The translations under genes and the position numbers were made by a program. Shown here in pieces: positions 27,560 to 39,596 of a DNA stretch of 64,000 bases. The stretch spans positions 1 to 64,000 of the forward strand of contig NW_019775430.1 of NCBI RefSeq assembly GCF_001039355.2. Reading direction: 5' to 3'. Positions within the stretch are counted from its first letter, which is position 1; every line of letters begins with the position of its first letter. The notes below the pieces were generated by a model. The model did not search any database. It had not been told where the DNA came from and was given only the letters and a program-made list of their open reading frames with translations. The DNA is from Lingula anatina. Lineage: Eukaryota; Brachiopoda; Lingulata; Lingulida; Lingulidae.

Positions 27560-27890
27560 GAAAATAGTGTTTTGCTTTCAATTTCTATTTCTCTTTTTCA
27601 TTCTCTTTCACAAATAATGGGATGTTGGAGTTTTTTCTTTCTCTTTTTCTTGCACAAATAACGGATGTTGAGGTTAAATCACATGAGTATGCCTACAATT
27701 GTTTGTTTTGTGGTTATGGGTATTCTAAATCGTGTTTGTCTTTCAAAGTATTTTGCTTTCAGTTCCTCTTCATTTTTCTCTTTCTCTAGCACAAATAATC
27801 GGATGTTGCAATTAAATCACATGAGTACATTTGTTCATTTTTTTGTAGTTTTGGGTGTTCTAAAACGTGCTTGTCAATCAAAGTAAATCA
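27560..27890. repeat. Degenerate tandem repeat, about 110-140 bp period
   Basis: TTTTGCTTTCA.TTCCT, a CTTTTTC-rich tract, CACAAATAA.CGGATGTTG and TTAAATCACATGAGTA recur. The last two full units are offset by about 139 bases (near 27651 and 27790), and an earlier partial unit starts near 27570. Confidence 0.7.
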
Positions 27891-28609
27891 AAACTGTTTA
27901 TTTATCAAGGTAATAATAATATTCTACGACCTCCGCTGCAAACATTTGATTAAGTTGAAGATTATTTACTCCAAGGATTCGGTCCCCAAAAAAGCCAAAA
28001 CATTCTAAAAATTATGATTTGACCGAGACTGAATATTCAGCCGTCTATTACTCAGTCACTTAGAATAGTGCATGCAACATCCCATATCAAACAATGAAAA
28101 CTAAATAACAAAATGAAACACTGACAGAGAAACGTTCTTTAGAAAAGAGCATAAAAGGGGAAATTATTACCTCAGATTGTGGAAACATTGCATACCTCGG
28201 CATCGCTATCTCGCCGTTCAAACATAAAACAACGAACATCATTGAACCATCGTATTGATCAGCAAAGCCATGTTTATTTTAACAGTAAAGAACACATGAA
28301 ATATAGCAAATAGCTGTAGATAAACAGCCCTTAAAGAAAACCGGTCGATTTTAATTCCCTACAGCGCGCTTTTCTACTTGTCACAGTAATTGTCATTTTT
28401 CTCAGTTTCAACTGTTTTTGGACTTATCCGTAGCAGGACAATGTTTCGGAAGCGATTGTTCCCAATGAATTTCTCTGTGACAACCGACAAGGTTTAACAA
28501 ATGCGCTGATGGCAAACTTCAGATTCGTATGTGAGACCGAGTGGCGAAGCTTGTAAAACGCACACGTAAATTAAAGCAGGTTAGATTGCATTTCAACATC
28601 TCTCTCAGA

Positions 28610-28641
28610 CCCCGCTCCTCCCCCCCTCTCTCTCTCTCTCC

Positions 28642-28676
<35 letters not shown>
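28610..28676. repeat. (CT)n microsatellite
   Basis: Interrupted CT-rich tract with a perfect CT run at its right end. Confidence 0.95.
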
Positions 28677-28680
<4 letters not shown>

Positions 28681-29726
28681 CATCCACACATAACAGTAAA
28701 TCATAACCGGGTCACCAGCTCTGGCAGACGCCCGCTGGTGGCTTACCCTTTACGGAGCGCAAATGAGGTACTAAAAATACGACGGGCAAAAGTATATATG
28801 TCAAGACGGATATATATTCCTGCAGGCAGAACATACACCTATCTAAGTGAACAAGGCAGTGAGTATTGATATATATTGATATATGACAGAGAGCAATGAC
28901 TGTTAATTAGAGGCCACTTTTGAAGACCACGCGGCGCAATTCATTTGTTTTACGGCTATTTGTGCGTCCATAAATAACACGAAACACTTTGCCTTTGAGA
29001 ATAGGAATCTTGCCCATTGCTGTACATTGCTCAATCCCGCTGTATCCATTGTTAACTTAACAACTACATATCTTAAAGATGTGGTTAACCAGATAATTTA
29101 CAGGGTAATTAAAGAGTCCAGCGTCTGTGAAAGAATAACTAGATGTCCACCATTTAAGACATTCGAAGATGAAATGCTCATTCAGAGAAATGATATCCGT
29201 GAAAAGTGAAAACAGTGTCCTTCATATCCTGTGTGAACTAAGCAGCAGACAGAAGAGTTTTCCGTACAGGTGTTTCATCTGAGATGACTTGATAGAATTC
29301 ATCACGCGGTCCTGAGGATGGATGAATGGCCTACACTCGCAACGTTGCATTAACGATCGATTTTCATGCTCAGATTTAATACAGTGATATGCGTTAATTA
29401 ATGAATGGGATAATGAAATTAATTTCCAGCGTTGCGCTTACACGCACCTTTCTGTGTATGTCAATGGGGTGTTCATGATTCCCGATACGATTTGCAATAG
29501 CTAGTTAACAGTCACTTGAAAACATTTTTTTTTCTCATCTTGAGTGCTCGACTTTATATCATCTTTCACAATATACAACGTAATCGAAGTCTCAAGGAGC
29601 AAATGCTGTATCATAATCTTGCATCATATCGATAATATTTTGAAACCAAAACATGTTCATCCATTACTTTACTTGATTTATTTTTTGCCTGACGGTTGGG
29701 GCTGAGTGTCTCCGAGGGTCAGTCAC

Positions 29727-29757
<31 letters not shown>

Positions 29758-29878
29758 TGTGCGAGCGTGTGCGTGTTGATGTTTATGTATGTGATTGTGT
29801 GTGTACGAGCGTGTATGTGTGTGTGCATGCAACTATGTGTATATTTGTGTGTGTGTGTGTGTATGTGTGCATGTGTAG
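29727..29878. repeat. (GT)n microsatellite, interrupted
   Basis: GT-rich alternating tract of about 150 bases with scattered A and C interruptions. It generates long Cys-Val frames on the plus strand and His-Thr frames on the minus strand that are not genes. Confidence 0.95.
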
Positions 29879-30695
29879 ATCGTCTTCTTTCTTTTTTCCA
29901 CAATCCTGGCCTTTTTGTTCGATTAACCCGCACTATATGTGCACGTACCAATAGCTGATATTATTCCATCTTCCGGACGGAAGGACCGTAATTCTAAAAT
30001 AATAAAACCCTAAGAACAATTGATTTTATACATTATTTTTGCTTTCCCATGCCTTTTGCTAATGATCCGTAGAGCTGTTAATAATAGCCATCATATCGTG
30101 TAGGGTAAAAAATGAGTTTTCTACCAGTCTCCAGCCGGTCAGTAAATCTTAATTAGAAGAGCTATTAGATCGAAAATTATAGGCAACGAACCTGCGCGAG
30201 TAAAGTAAAGTTCAATGCAAAGAAACACGATAACAAATTAAAGGCTATTGGGCAGCTAGTGCCAATAGGTACATGTACGCGTGCTTCTCGAATATTTGGG
30301 AAATCAACGACTGTGGTTGCATTTCATCATGAGTCACGGTAAAATGAACTTGAATTGCAGGTGGTGACGGGAGATGTTTTTGTTTTTTTCCAAATCTTTC
30401 ACGGCTGTCAAAACAAGTATATCTCCACACGCACTGATATTCGAGACATGTCGTAATTCAAATTCAATGAAATTATTTCAGATATTGCACATGGAACTAA
30501 AGGCGACGGATATCCGCTGTAATGGCTTTGACTATCAGTACCTTGATGACTCCAGATCGATCAGATAGATTGACTGTTATTTCTCTCGTCTGGTGCCCTT
30601 CCTCTTCCCTTCTTATGGGATATAGTAATTAAGAATAAGCCATTCACCTATCTGCCACAACACTAGTTGAATTATTAGTAACTTTTTTCCTTTTA

Positions 30696-30699
<4 letters not shown>

Positions 30700-30738
<39 letters not shown>
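30700..30738. repeat. (CT)n microsatellite
   Basis: Perfect CT repeat of about 39 bases. Confidence 0.95.
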
Positions 30739-30741
<3 letters not shown>

Positions 30742-31708
30742 AGTCGGACTGGTCAAGAGTTAATTATGATGAATAGAAAGAGAGAGACCCATCACCACCG
30801 CCTCCACCTTTAACTCCACACGACTTCCAACTCGAGCCTGGCGACATTTTAGCAAATTAAATTAGAGAAAAGAGAGAGAGTTTTGCTATAAAGGAACCTA
30901 CTATGTATATAAAAGATACATGACTGATTCAAATTCAATTTTCACGTAGAGCTAGCTTATATTTTACCTGGCCGTAGTGTGCCTGCTGACAAAGTACGTT
31001 ACTGCACTCGACACCCTTTCCGAAAATTCATATATGAATAAGAAAAAAAATCTGCAGGAGATATTTTAAAAACGACACATAATTCCTGAATTGTAATGCA
31101 AAACCTTTACGTCCCAGGTTTCTTTTTGGCCATAATCCCTGTATCGATTTCCTGGAGCTGTAGTTTGCACAAATTTCCGTGTTTTAGGTAAAGAACGCGA
31201 GTCGCATGAAAGATGCATTGATCATTTAACGACCCGTCATCTGCAGTACTCTCCCTCTGTACCACCTATATGAACTGACGTAAAGTTACTTGTTGTAACT
31301 GTCAAATGTAATGTCATCTATCCATGACATTCAGTCTTTATACAGAAATTAGTCCTTTTATATATTAAAAAAAATACAGGTAAAAATACATGAATTCAGA
31401 CTGCTCAAAGAATACGTGAATACAAGCTGCTTAAAGACTTGACCAAATTGCGTTTCACATTAAAAATGTGGAAGATCTTTCACCTTATTTTTCGGTTTTT
31501 GAACTTTGCCCTTACAGTAAATTGTTCTTCCTGAGAATGATTTTTGCTCTCATAGGTGAAATTAGCCTGTTAAGGCATGCCAAATACATTTATTGTGGTC
31601 CTTATCGTTCGAAAACATCCTTTGTCTATATAATGTCGCATAGTCGACTTGACGTAGTCGGCTCTCCGAGTCTACCCTTTTAAGCCAAGCCAAGCTCTGT
31701 ACAATTCC

Positions 31709-31901
31709 TTACCTAAATTTTCTATGGGGTCCAATAGGACGTCCAATAGACCATTTGTCCGGAACCCTATAAGGTCCTATATAGGACATATGGCCTAGAT
31801 AGGAATCCCATAGGATGTCCGACAGATTTCCTAGTGTCCTGAAGGATTTTTTCAGAGGCCGATAGATGAACCATAGGACATTCTATAGAAAATTTTCTTA
31901 A
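31709..31901. mobile_element. Palindromic element built of GGAC/CCTATAGG words
   Basis: The ends TTACCTAAATTTTCTATGGGG and, inverted, TTAAGAAAATTTTCTATAG form an imperfect terminal inverted repeat. The interior consists of short degenerate palindromic words such as CCAATAGGACGTCC, GGTCCTATATAGGACATATGG and CCCATAGGATGTCC. There is no coding potential and no clear target duplication. Confidence 0.55.
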
Positions 31902-33245
31902 GGGGCATCTTGCGTAAACGAATGATGAACTGAATGAGATGAAGGGAAAACGGCTTTGATTTGTAGCGAGAGACAATGGTAATTAAGAGCACTACTTTAC
32001 GTCATCATCTGACGTCATCACGTCCTGTCTACGTCATCACTATGGTACCTATCTTGACCTAGCAGGCATTCCTATTGAAAGTGATGGGAAAATATATATA
32101 GTTATTATTGTGATCATCAATATTACATGTATTTACCAACTTTCGTCATTCAGACAGCCGTGATTGATCTCGAATTTCTATATTTACTTTAAAGTTTATC
32201 CGATACATCAACCATATGGCTTATTTAAACTTACTTAGCTACTGTACCATAAGAATTGCCGTAAGTTGAAAAAATATTTTACTTTTACTTGAAAGATCTA
32301 TTATTGGGATATGAATACCAAACACACAGATCATGTTATTGGAATCCAGTAATGGTACTAGAATCCTAGCTCTGCCGAGCTGTGAACATATTCGCGTGCA
32401 ATATTTTTAGTTTGCACTTCTGGGTTTTGAATTTTCTCGCGCAGCTGTGCAAATGAGCAAGTTGAATGCAGGACACGAGTTTTTACTTTATAACTTTGTG
32501 TTAAAACAGCCAGGCTCGAGATTTAGCTTGTTATTATTCGGCTTCGTATTTCACAACCAGGCCTCTCAGCAATGCCCTTCGCTCAAGGTCAATTTTTTTA
32601 TGTTGTGTTGTTCGTCCTGCTGTACTACTGTATACGCGATCCATTAATGACATATAATGCACATGAGACTTTTGTATAGCTAAAAATGAATTTCAGAAAA
32701 TTTCGTCATTTTTTTTTTTTTTTGCGTTATCAAGCACACCAAGTAAACATATACTTTATCCAATTTTTTTAGAAAATTGCGACCTGTGTGTATTCTATTC
32801 ATTTTTAATTTTTACCATAACGAGTGAAGTTCACCCGTCTCCATCTCTGCGAGAGCGGCTCAAAATCTAGAAACGGGATTAAAATTCATGACTAGCTTAT
32901 AAACCTTTATTTTGTCAACGGTTTTGGATGTGGTAAAGACACATAAATTACTAGGAGAAATACACTTCGCTCTGTAAAATGTCTATACTGATAAAACACT
33001 GATTGTGTTACTGTAAAGTTGTATGTAGAACGAAATGAACAGTAAACGTATTTTAAAGTGGAGAGATTCCAATAGGCGCTGAAAGACGGGGTGCCCCGAA
33101 GACAACTACGGTCTAGGATCTGATCAACTCTTTGATTAATCGATGCTCGTACTTACGGATCTAAATCGGGACTAGGCTGACTTTGGGATATTATTGAACT
33201 CAAGATCTGGATTGCTGTACATTTGTGGTTAATTATACAGTGTAG

Positions 33246-33300
33246 GAGAGAGAGAGAGAGAGAAAAGAAGAAGAAGAAGAAGAAGAAAAGAGAGAGAGAG
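33246..33300. repeat. (GA)n/(GAA)n microsatellite
   Basis: A GA run passes into GAA trinucleotides and back to GA. Confidence 0.95.
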
Positions 33301-35261
33301 GCTGTTTACCGGTTTTCGCGCATGGTGCGTGCGTGCATGCATGTGTGGCTTGCGTGTGTGTTTTCAACTTGGTTCGATTTACTGCTATATCCCTCAAATT
33401 ATTCAACGAGATGCATTTAGTCTTCTCCTTTTTTTTTTTTTTTTTGTCTTTTTTTTCTTTCTCATCCTAACCTGATCGGATAATGGAATTTAACAATTTA
33501 ATCGGAGGATATCACCACTGAATTGTTATATAATTATAATCTCAGTGGGGCTTCATTGGTTTTTTCCGTCCTGTATTCACCATCTTTAGTAGATGATCAT
33601 GCCAGAAAACTCATTCCCAGTTAAACATTTAATGTTGTAAAAAGAGCCAGGGAGACTTTTTTCCCGACCATAATTTCCCGTTGAGCTTTGTCCAATTTCA
33701 GACACATTTCCTGGCGAAATGTTTCTTCGTATCCAAGAATAAATGGGCTTGTTAAACGTTCACCTCTCTGTCACATGGGATGGCACATTCTTATTTCACA
33801 TTGTCTTTAAATATACCAAACACACCAAGCAAGATCATAAGGTTAAACTTATTACCGTTTTTACACAATGTTCACACAAATGGGACCACACTATTACTAA
33901 GACATTGGTGCATAGTGCTCAGTCTCATAGAAACACACACTTGTGGAAGATCACCAAGTTTTGTGAGGCATAGCTTCAGTTATGTGTAGAAAGTGAAAAG
34001 TTCAAACTTACATTGTATGATCATTATCAACAGAATACACATATGAATTCCCATAAGAAGCAAGCGAGGTTTTCAAATTTTGAAAATAAACAGCCACAAT
34101 TATGCCCCTACCCCCTCCTCACCCCCACCCCCACCCCCCTCCATTTCTGCCATTCTGTCGGCGGGATTTATATGGTGAGCCATAAAATCAAATCTCTCTG
34201 CCATCAAGACCATCGACTTAATTGGTATACGTAACGTTTCATACGTCTAATGACAGTGTGTTTTAGTTTCACTCCTGTTTGATGCCTTAGAAAAATGGAC
34301 ACAATCTGAGCCACAATAGGTATTTGGCGACTTGTTTTCTGTTTTTAAGTATCTGAATGTGTGTGCCTTCAACCTTTGGATACCCATTCAGAGAAGAATA
34401 CATGCAATTATCACCATTAGCTAAGGAAAAGTCTGTCGAATTGGCACTGACGTTGCTGTCTCAAAGCGATAATCAGCACAGTGAATGTGTTTTAAGCCAC
34501 TGGTAATTAGGATATGTTATTGGCACAAGCAACCTAACGTGTAAATAGTTCAGAAAATGCTCAAAAAATACTCCCATTTTATGTGTGCACGCACGCGCGT
34601 GTGTATGTGGGTGGTTGTAGCACTGTGATTTTGCATGTGTGTGCGTGTCAATCTCCTTTGACAACGTGAAAGTATAGGTGCCTCAAGAAAGCGAAAGGTC
34701 CAATGCAAGGCTAAGATGCCAGTTTCATTGCAACGCATATTTCCTTCAAGCAGACGTAGCTCGTAAATTCACAGCTCGCTATCATAAATAGCATTTCGGT
34801 CTTAAATACCGATTCTGGCAAGCAGATATACTCGTAGTGCACATGTAACGATTATTGTATAATATATTTGGGCGATTCAATACAAACCCATGTTAGACTG
34901 AAGCCATGTGTACAGAGGTGGTCGAACGCGGGGTCGATGGTTAAAACTCCTTAACTGAAACATAAGACCAGCAGAAAGAACGACAGCTTAATTTATCTTA
35001 ACTTGGCTGACGATAGATGTAGCCCATGCATCTTCATTCCTGACTCCGGATACATGCGGCTTCTATCTATAGGCAGTATATCTGAATATATATATATAAA
35101 TCGGGCTGCCGTTTTGTCCCTTCATTTCCGGTCGTTTACGATGTGATTGCCATTTTTGAGAAATGGTGCTTTAAATACATACGTTATTGTACTATTATGG
35201 TTTTTGAAGCCAAATCTCAAGCTAGAGCTTGGTTTTTAGACTTTGTTTAATTAGGATGGTA

Positions 35262-35264
35262 TAT

Positions 35265-35295
<31 letters not shown>

Positions 35296-35296
35296 T
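35262..35296. repeat. (ATTT)n microsatellite
   Basis: Perfect ATTT tetranucleotide run. Confidence 0.95.
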
Positions 35297-36056
35297 GTGC
35301 GTGCATGTATATGCTCAAAACCGTTTTTTTGCCAATTCATCTTCTATTTCTTTGCCATTTCAACCCCTTTATTTCCTTATAGACCTAATTCCCGTGTAAT
35401 TCGTGTTGTACTGTGCGTTGGTGAAATCGTATGTAGCATTTTATAATAAATACCGTAAAACGCCAGCCTTCTACCACATTTCCCTTTATTTTACCTCTAG
35501 AAAGCACACACCGGCCATGGAAGTGATAAACGCATACCGTTATGTATATAAATAAGCGTACGTGATCTTTCGATAACATATATGTTGTGATGTGTTAATG
35601 TGTTCCTTTATTTTCGTTAAATTAATAATAACCCCAAACACGTTTTTATTTTGGACGTGTGTCCTGAGGACGATTCATGGATTCTAAAATAAAGTGTTGC
35701 AACAAAATAACACGTTTTTCTATCTTTAGGACAGGATTTCTCAATCTTCGCAATTCAAATTTGTACATTAAGTCAGAAGGCTTGGTTCACCCTTTCGATT
35801 GATGACAGATCTTGATGTCGAACTTTTTCACCAGTAAATTTTCTTTTAGAATTATTCAGTTCTTGCATTAATCTTTTCTACAACATGATCTGTGAAATAT
35901 CATTCTATTCTATTTTATTTCTATTTCTATTCTATTCCTTACCACTACGCATTCTAATTTTTAAGGAAGAGGGACAAGTTTAAGTACATAACAGGCATTT
36001 TAATATTTAAAAATAGAGAAGCAGCGATAAAGAGGTGAAGAAGGGTTGCTAACGTT

Positions 36057-36488
36057 ACATCAACATTATGGCTTTTCTCACTGTATAGATTGAGTTCGTG
36101 ATCATAAACTCTGTCTGTAACCTTAATTACTTGCAGAGCTGTATACACCAAGGGAACAGAAACTACATCAACATTATGGCTTTTCTCACTGTGTAGATTG
36201 AGTTCGTGATCATACACTCTGTCTGTAACCTTAATTACTTGCAGAGCTGTATACACCAAGGGAACAGAAACTACATCAACATTATGGCTTTTCTCACTGT
36301 ATAGATTGAGTTCGTGATCATAAACTTTGTCTGTAACCTTAATTACTTGCAGAGCTGTATACACCAAGGGAACAGAAACTACATCAACATTATGGCTTTT
36401 CTCACTGTATAGATTGAGTTCGTGATCATAAACTCTGTCTGTAACCTTAATTACTTGCAGAGCTGTATACACCAAGGGAACAGAAACT
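36057..36488. repeat. 108-bp minisatellite, four units
   Basis: Units starting ACATCAACATTATGGC lie at 36057, 36165, 36273 and 36381, exactly 108 bases apart, and differ from each other at only a few positions. Because 108 is a multiple of three, the minus strand stays open and reads as a repeated 36-residue peptide in a frame of about 180 codons (35954-36496). I see no splice sites, domain or start context that would make this a gene, so I treat it as a recent minisatellite. Confidence 0.95.
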
Positions 36489-36779
36489 ACATACATTTCT
36501 ACTTGGTGTCGTTTATCTTGCCATTTGCCTCTTCGGAAAAAATGTTACACAATTCAACTGGGATTCACAATTAGCCGAAGGAGGTACGTATACATCCTTG
36601 ATTAGCCCTAACGGACCATGTAGCGTTTCAAAGAGGGAACCCTTAATCTAATAGTTAAAGGCGTTTGTGAAGGTAAACCGAAGTGGGCTATCATTGATTC
36701 CTTAGGTTGGGATCTAGAAATAGCATTTTTCTCGGTATGGCTCAGTAGATTTCAATGCATCATTATTATTTTTATTATT

Positions 36780-36838
36780 TATTTTTTTTTGGGGGGGGGG
36801 GGGCTGCACATGTACTACCATCGATAGTTCCTCTAGGA

Positions 36839-36892
<54 letters not shown>
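36780..36892. repeat. T/G homopolymer and (AAT)n microsatellite
   Basis: A T run followed by a run of about 14 G at 36783-36803, then a long AAT trinucleotide repeat at about 36840-36892. Confidence 0.93.
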
Positions 36893-36894
<2 letters not shown>

Positions 36895-37640
36895 TATTCA
36901 GCTTTAAGTGTTACAATTTAACATTGCTCGCTGTCTAAGTTACTTCTAACACTACTCTATTATGCTTACATCAAAAATATAAATAAATGATAAAATAGAG
37001 GATAAAATATCTAAATATACGTGTATATTGATGTCAGTGTGACTGTAAACGGCACATACAACACGACACCAACAAAACAGTCAATACCAGATGTGGCGTA
37101 AAGCATGTTAATGCACTATGGGCTATAATTGTATGAAAAGAGCCTTAGTGATAATTTGTTTCTTACATAGCTACACTATCCAATGGTTTTTGGCACGAAA
37201 TATGTAGTAACAATACCGTTATGGTTGTTCAAATGATTGTCTATTAAAATCTGGTCCTGAATGAGGGCTTATAAACCTTATAATGTTTGGAAGGTCAACT
37301 GAGATGGACTGTTTCCAAACTGACCAAAGATAAGCTGTCAGAATACACAAGGAAGTCTGTGCAACATCACCGATGATGCATTTCACCACTTTCCTAACAA
37401 ATAAAGGTGCCAGTCTTTCAAACTGTTGGGATACAGAAAACTGTCTCGGTCGAAGAGGATAAGTCTTTGTATTTGTCACTATTTATATTCAAAAGTCCAC
37501 CGCCGAAAGATCTTACGCAAAACAAATTAAACTATAATCTGCATAATGTTAACGGCGATCAAGAAGCAATTTGCACTTCAATATAAATACAAATTGAAAA
37601 GATCCCGCCTCGTTCAGTTATTTCCCTAATCACGACGCTC

Positions 37641-37815
37641 GCCAGCAGGTCTGATCAAAGGATTTGTATATATACATAGTTATCAATCTCATAAGCTGTA
37701 CCCTGTGGTTCCAGTGTTTGAGTGTTTCGTCCTCTGTGCAACGGTACGCATACAATCGCCGTCACGGTGGAAAGAGATGTGTTTCCAGACAAGTGGTACA
37801 CATGTATCTACCAAT
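37641..37815 (+). repeat. Diverged dispersed copy of a segment in the tandem blocks
   Basis: This segment aligns by eye with 40281-40450 and 45713-45850. Shared words in order are GTCTGATCA, AGGATTTGTATATA, ATAGTTAT.AATCTCAT, ACCCTGTGGTTCCAGTG, CGTCCTCTGTGC and GTGTTTCCAGACA. It is much more diverged than the two tandem copies are from each other, so it is an older relative. Confidence 0.7.
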
Positions 37816-37888
37816 CTCTCACAGGAGGTTCTCCGATTTCATAACGTCAAGGGTCAAAACGCGGCGGACAATTCTTGTTAGACCCCAT

Positions 37889-38086
37889 TTCCAGAGATTA
37901 GATCGATCTACTTTAGATCGTCCTAACTCCCTGGGGGTTCACGCTAAATAGCTGTCAGCCAAGCGGACACGAAAGTTAATTACCCCCTTACAGCTTGTAG
38001 TAGGCGGGACGGACATTTAAGCCGGATTATCTGACAGTAATCTAGTGAGACTCCCCACGGGGATAGATCGATCTAAAAGCTCTGGG
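37889..38086. mobile_element. MITE-like inverted repeat of about 200 bp
   Basis: The left end CCAGAGATTAGATCGATCTA and the inverse of the right end, CCCAGAGCTTTTAGATCGATCT, form an imperfect terminal inverted repeat of about 22 bases. No coding potential and no clear target duplication. Confidence 0.45.
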
Positions 38087-39272
38087 AATACAGCCTTAGA
38101 CACTTATGCAGAAAAAAAAAGTAGAAAATCCTGGACGATTCAGCAATTGCTCCTATATTCCTTATGTATACCATATTCAGAACAGTTCATAAAATCATAG
38201 TCTTCAACCCGTTAAAGTCATAATAACTCTTCGTTTTGGCCAAAAATTGGATTTTCCTGGAAAAAACGGCAATTTTCCCGTACTTACCAATGGTCAACGA
38301 CCCCATTCCTGCATTCAAAGTTAATCCAGGTTTTTTTCCTAAACGTACGGTTTTTTGTTAAAATCTCTTAAGAGATTATAACTGACGGAGCTCTCTCTGA
38401 CATTGCAAAGTCACTGGAGACCTACTTAAAACCGCGGGAAAAGCAGACAACAACAACACTATATAAGATTCATGAGATATATTCGTCTTTTTATTAAAAA
38501 TGCATTTATATCCACAATGTGTGCCATTCAGGGCTTTTCGTTATCCGACGCACTGTACAAAAACTCGCAACTTACGTCTGCGTCCGCATTAATACGTTTG
38601 GCGCCATGTTATCTTGGTCTCGAATGAACGCGAGAATCCGCGTGACACCATTACGTCATTAGCAACGAATGCTTTGATGACTGGGAAGAAAAGCATCGAA
38701 AGCCCCATTGACAAGCACAGATTTTAGTTTTACTACAATAACGGCCGTTTTAGTGGTAAAATACAGTAGAATATATTTCCATGCGTTGTTTACAATGTAT
38801 TTCATGCGAAATTTTGAATCTCAAAGGAAGAGTTATTATTGCTTTAAATTTCTGGTTTTTATCATTAAGTGTGAAATTCAACATTCTCTTCGATAAATCT
38901 GAATATTGAAAATTCGATGGCTACGGGAAAGGTGTTGAAATGTCCAGAAATTTCAAATTTTGCTAAACGAAGTTTTTACGCTCATTGTGCCCCTTTAACG
39001 TCTGCTAGGGCTATCTCGAATATTCCCTGTTAGCACCGTTATTACACAGCGCAGAGAGAATATCTTATGACTCAATTGCCTCGGTGTAAAATGGGATAGA
39101 AGAGACAATACCCTGTGATAAATATATTGTAAATAAACAGCCTGTTGAGGCGGTTTCGACTAAGTTAGGTCGACGCATCTCTGATGGAAACTGGCCTATG
39201 CTACTGTGAAGAGTCACAGGGGGCGCTACACGCAGGGTAATCTTGGATAATCCTATACCGATTAGAATTTAA

Positions 39273-39596
39273 TCATACCGAGAAGTTCTGCACTTCTTCA
39301 ACGATAAGAAATATATTGGGTCTTTTTTCTCTCGGATAGATGAAAATCCATATTTAATGCGTGAAAACAGTGTCGTCAAATCTTATTACAAAGGTAGTTT
39401 ACTTGAGACGCTTGTCTTGAACCTAGATCATTTCCACGAACTTGAACAAAGCGGTGGTGATTTTTATGCATTAGAAATTGAGTACAAGTTGCTGACAGAA
39501 ATTGATACTAATTCCAGCATTTCGTGTAGCAGTGCTGAATTATATTCTTTATTTGACTTCCCACCAGTGTTGATATGCCCATTAAAAGCATTCTAG
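39273..39596 (+). CDS. Unrecognised open frame in copy A (79-107 codons)
   Basis: A frame opens after a TAA at 39270 and runs to a TAG at 39594-39596. The first ATG is at 39357, giving 79 residues; including codons before the ATG it is 107. The translation has ordinary protein-like composition (for example HFFNDKKYIGSFFSRIDENP before the ATG and LDHFHELEQSGGDFYALEIE after it) and no low complexity. I recognise no domain, and no good splice acceptor or start context defines it. The copy at 44700-45023 differs by two silent and one replacement change (Tyr to Cys). It could be an exon of an unknown gene, a decayed transposon fragment, or chance. Confidence 0.25.
   Translation, partial: SYREVLHFFNDKKYIGSFFSRIDENPYLMRENSVVKSYYKGSLLETLVLNLDHFHELEQSGGDFYALEIEYKLLTEIDTNSSISCSSAELYSLFDFPPVLICPLKAF

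Larger units (their letters stand above)
25783..36056. other. Non-coding stretch rich in microsatellites
   Basis: No supportable coding exon. It holds CT, GT, GA/GAA, ATTT and homopolymer tracts, a degenerate three-unit repeat near 27.6-27.9 kb, and a palindromic element at 31709-31901. Confidence 0.45.

Noticed and set aside
29664-29958. Cys/Val-rich and His/Thr-rich open frames
   Set aside because: Direct products of the GT microsatellite.
35954-36496. 180-codon minus-strand frame with 36-residue repeats
   Set aside because: Explained by a 108-bp minisatellite whose period is a multiple of three; no splice signals or domain.
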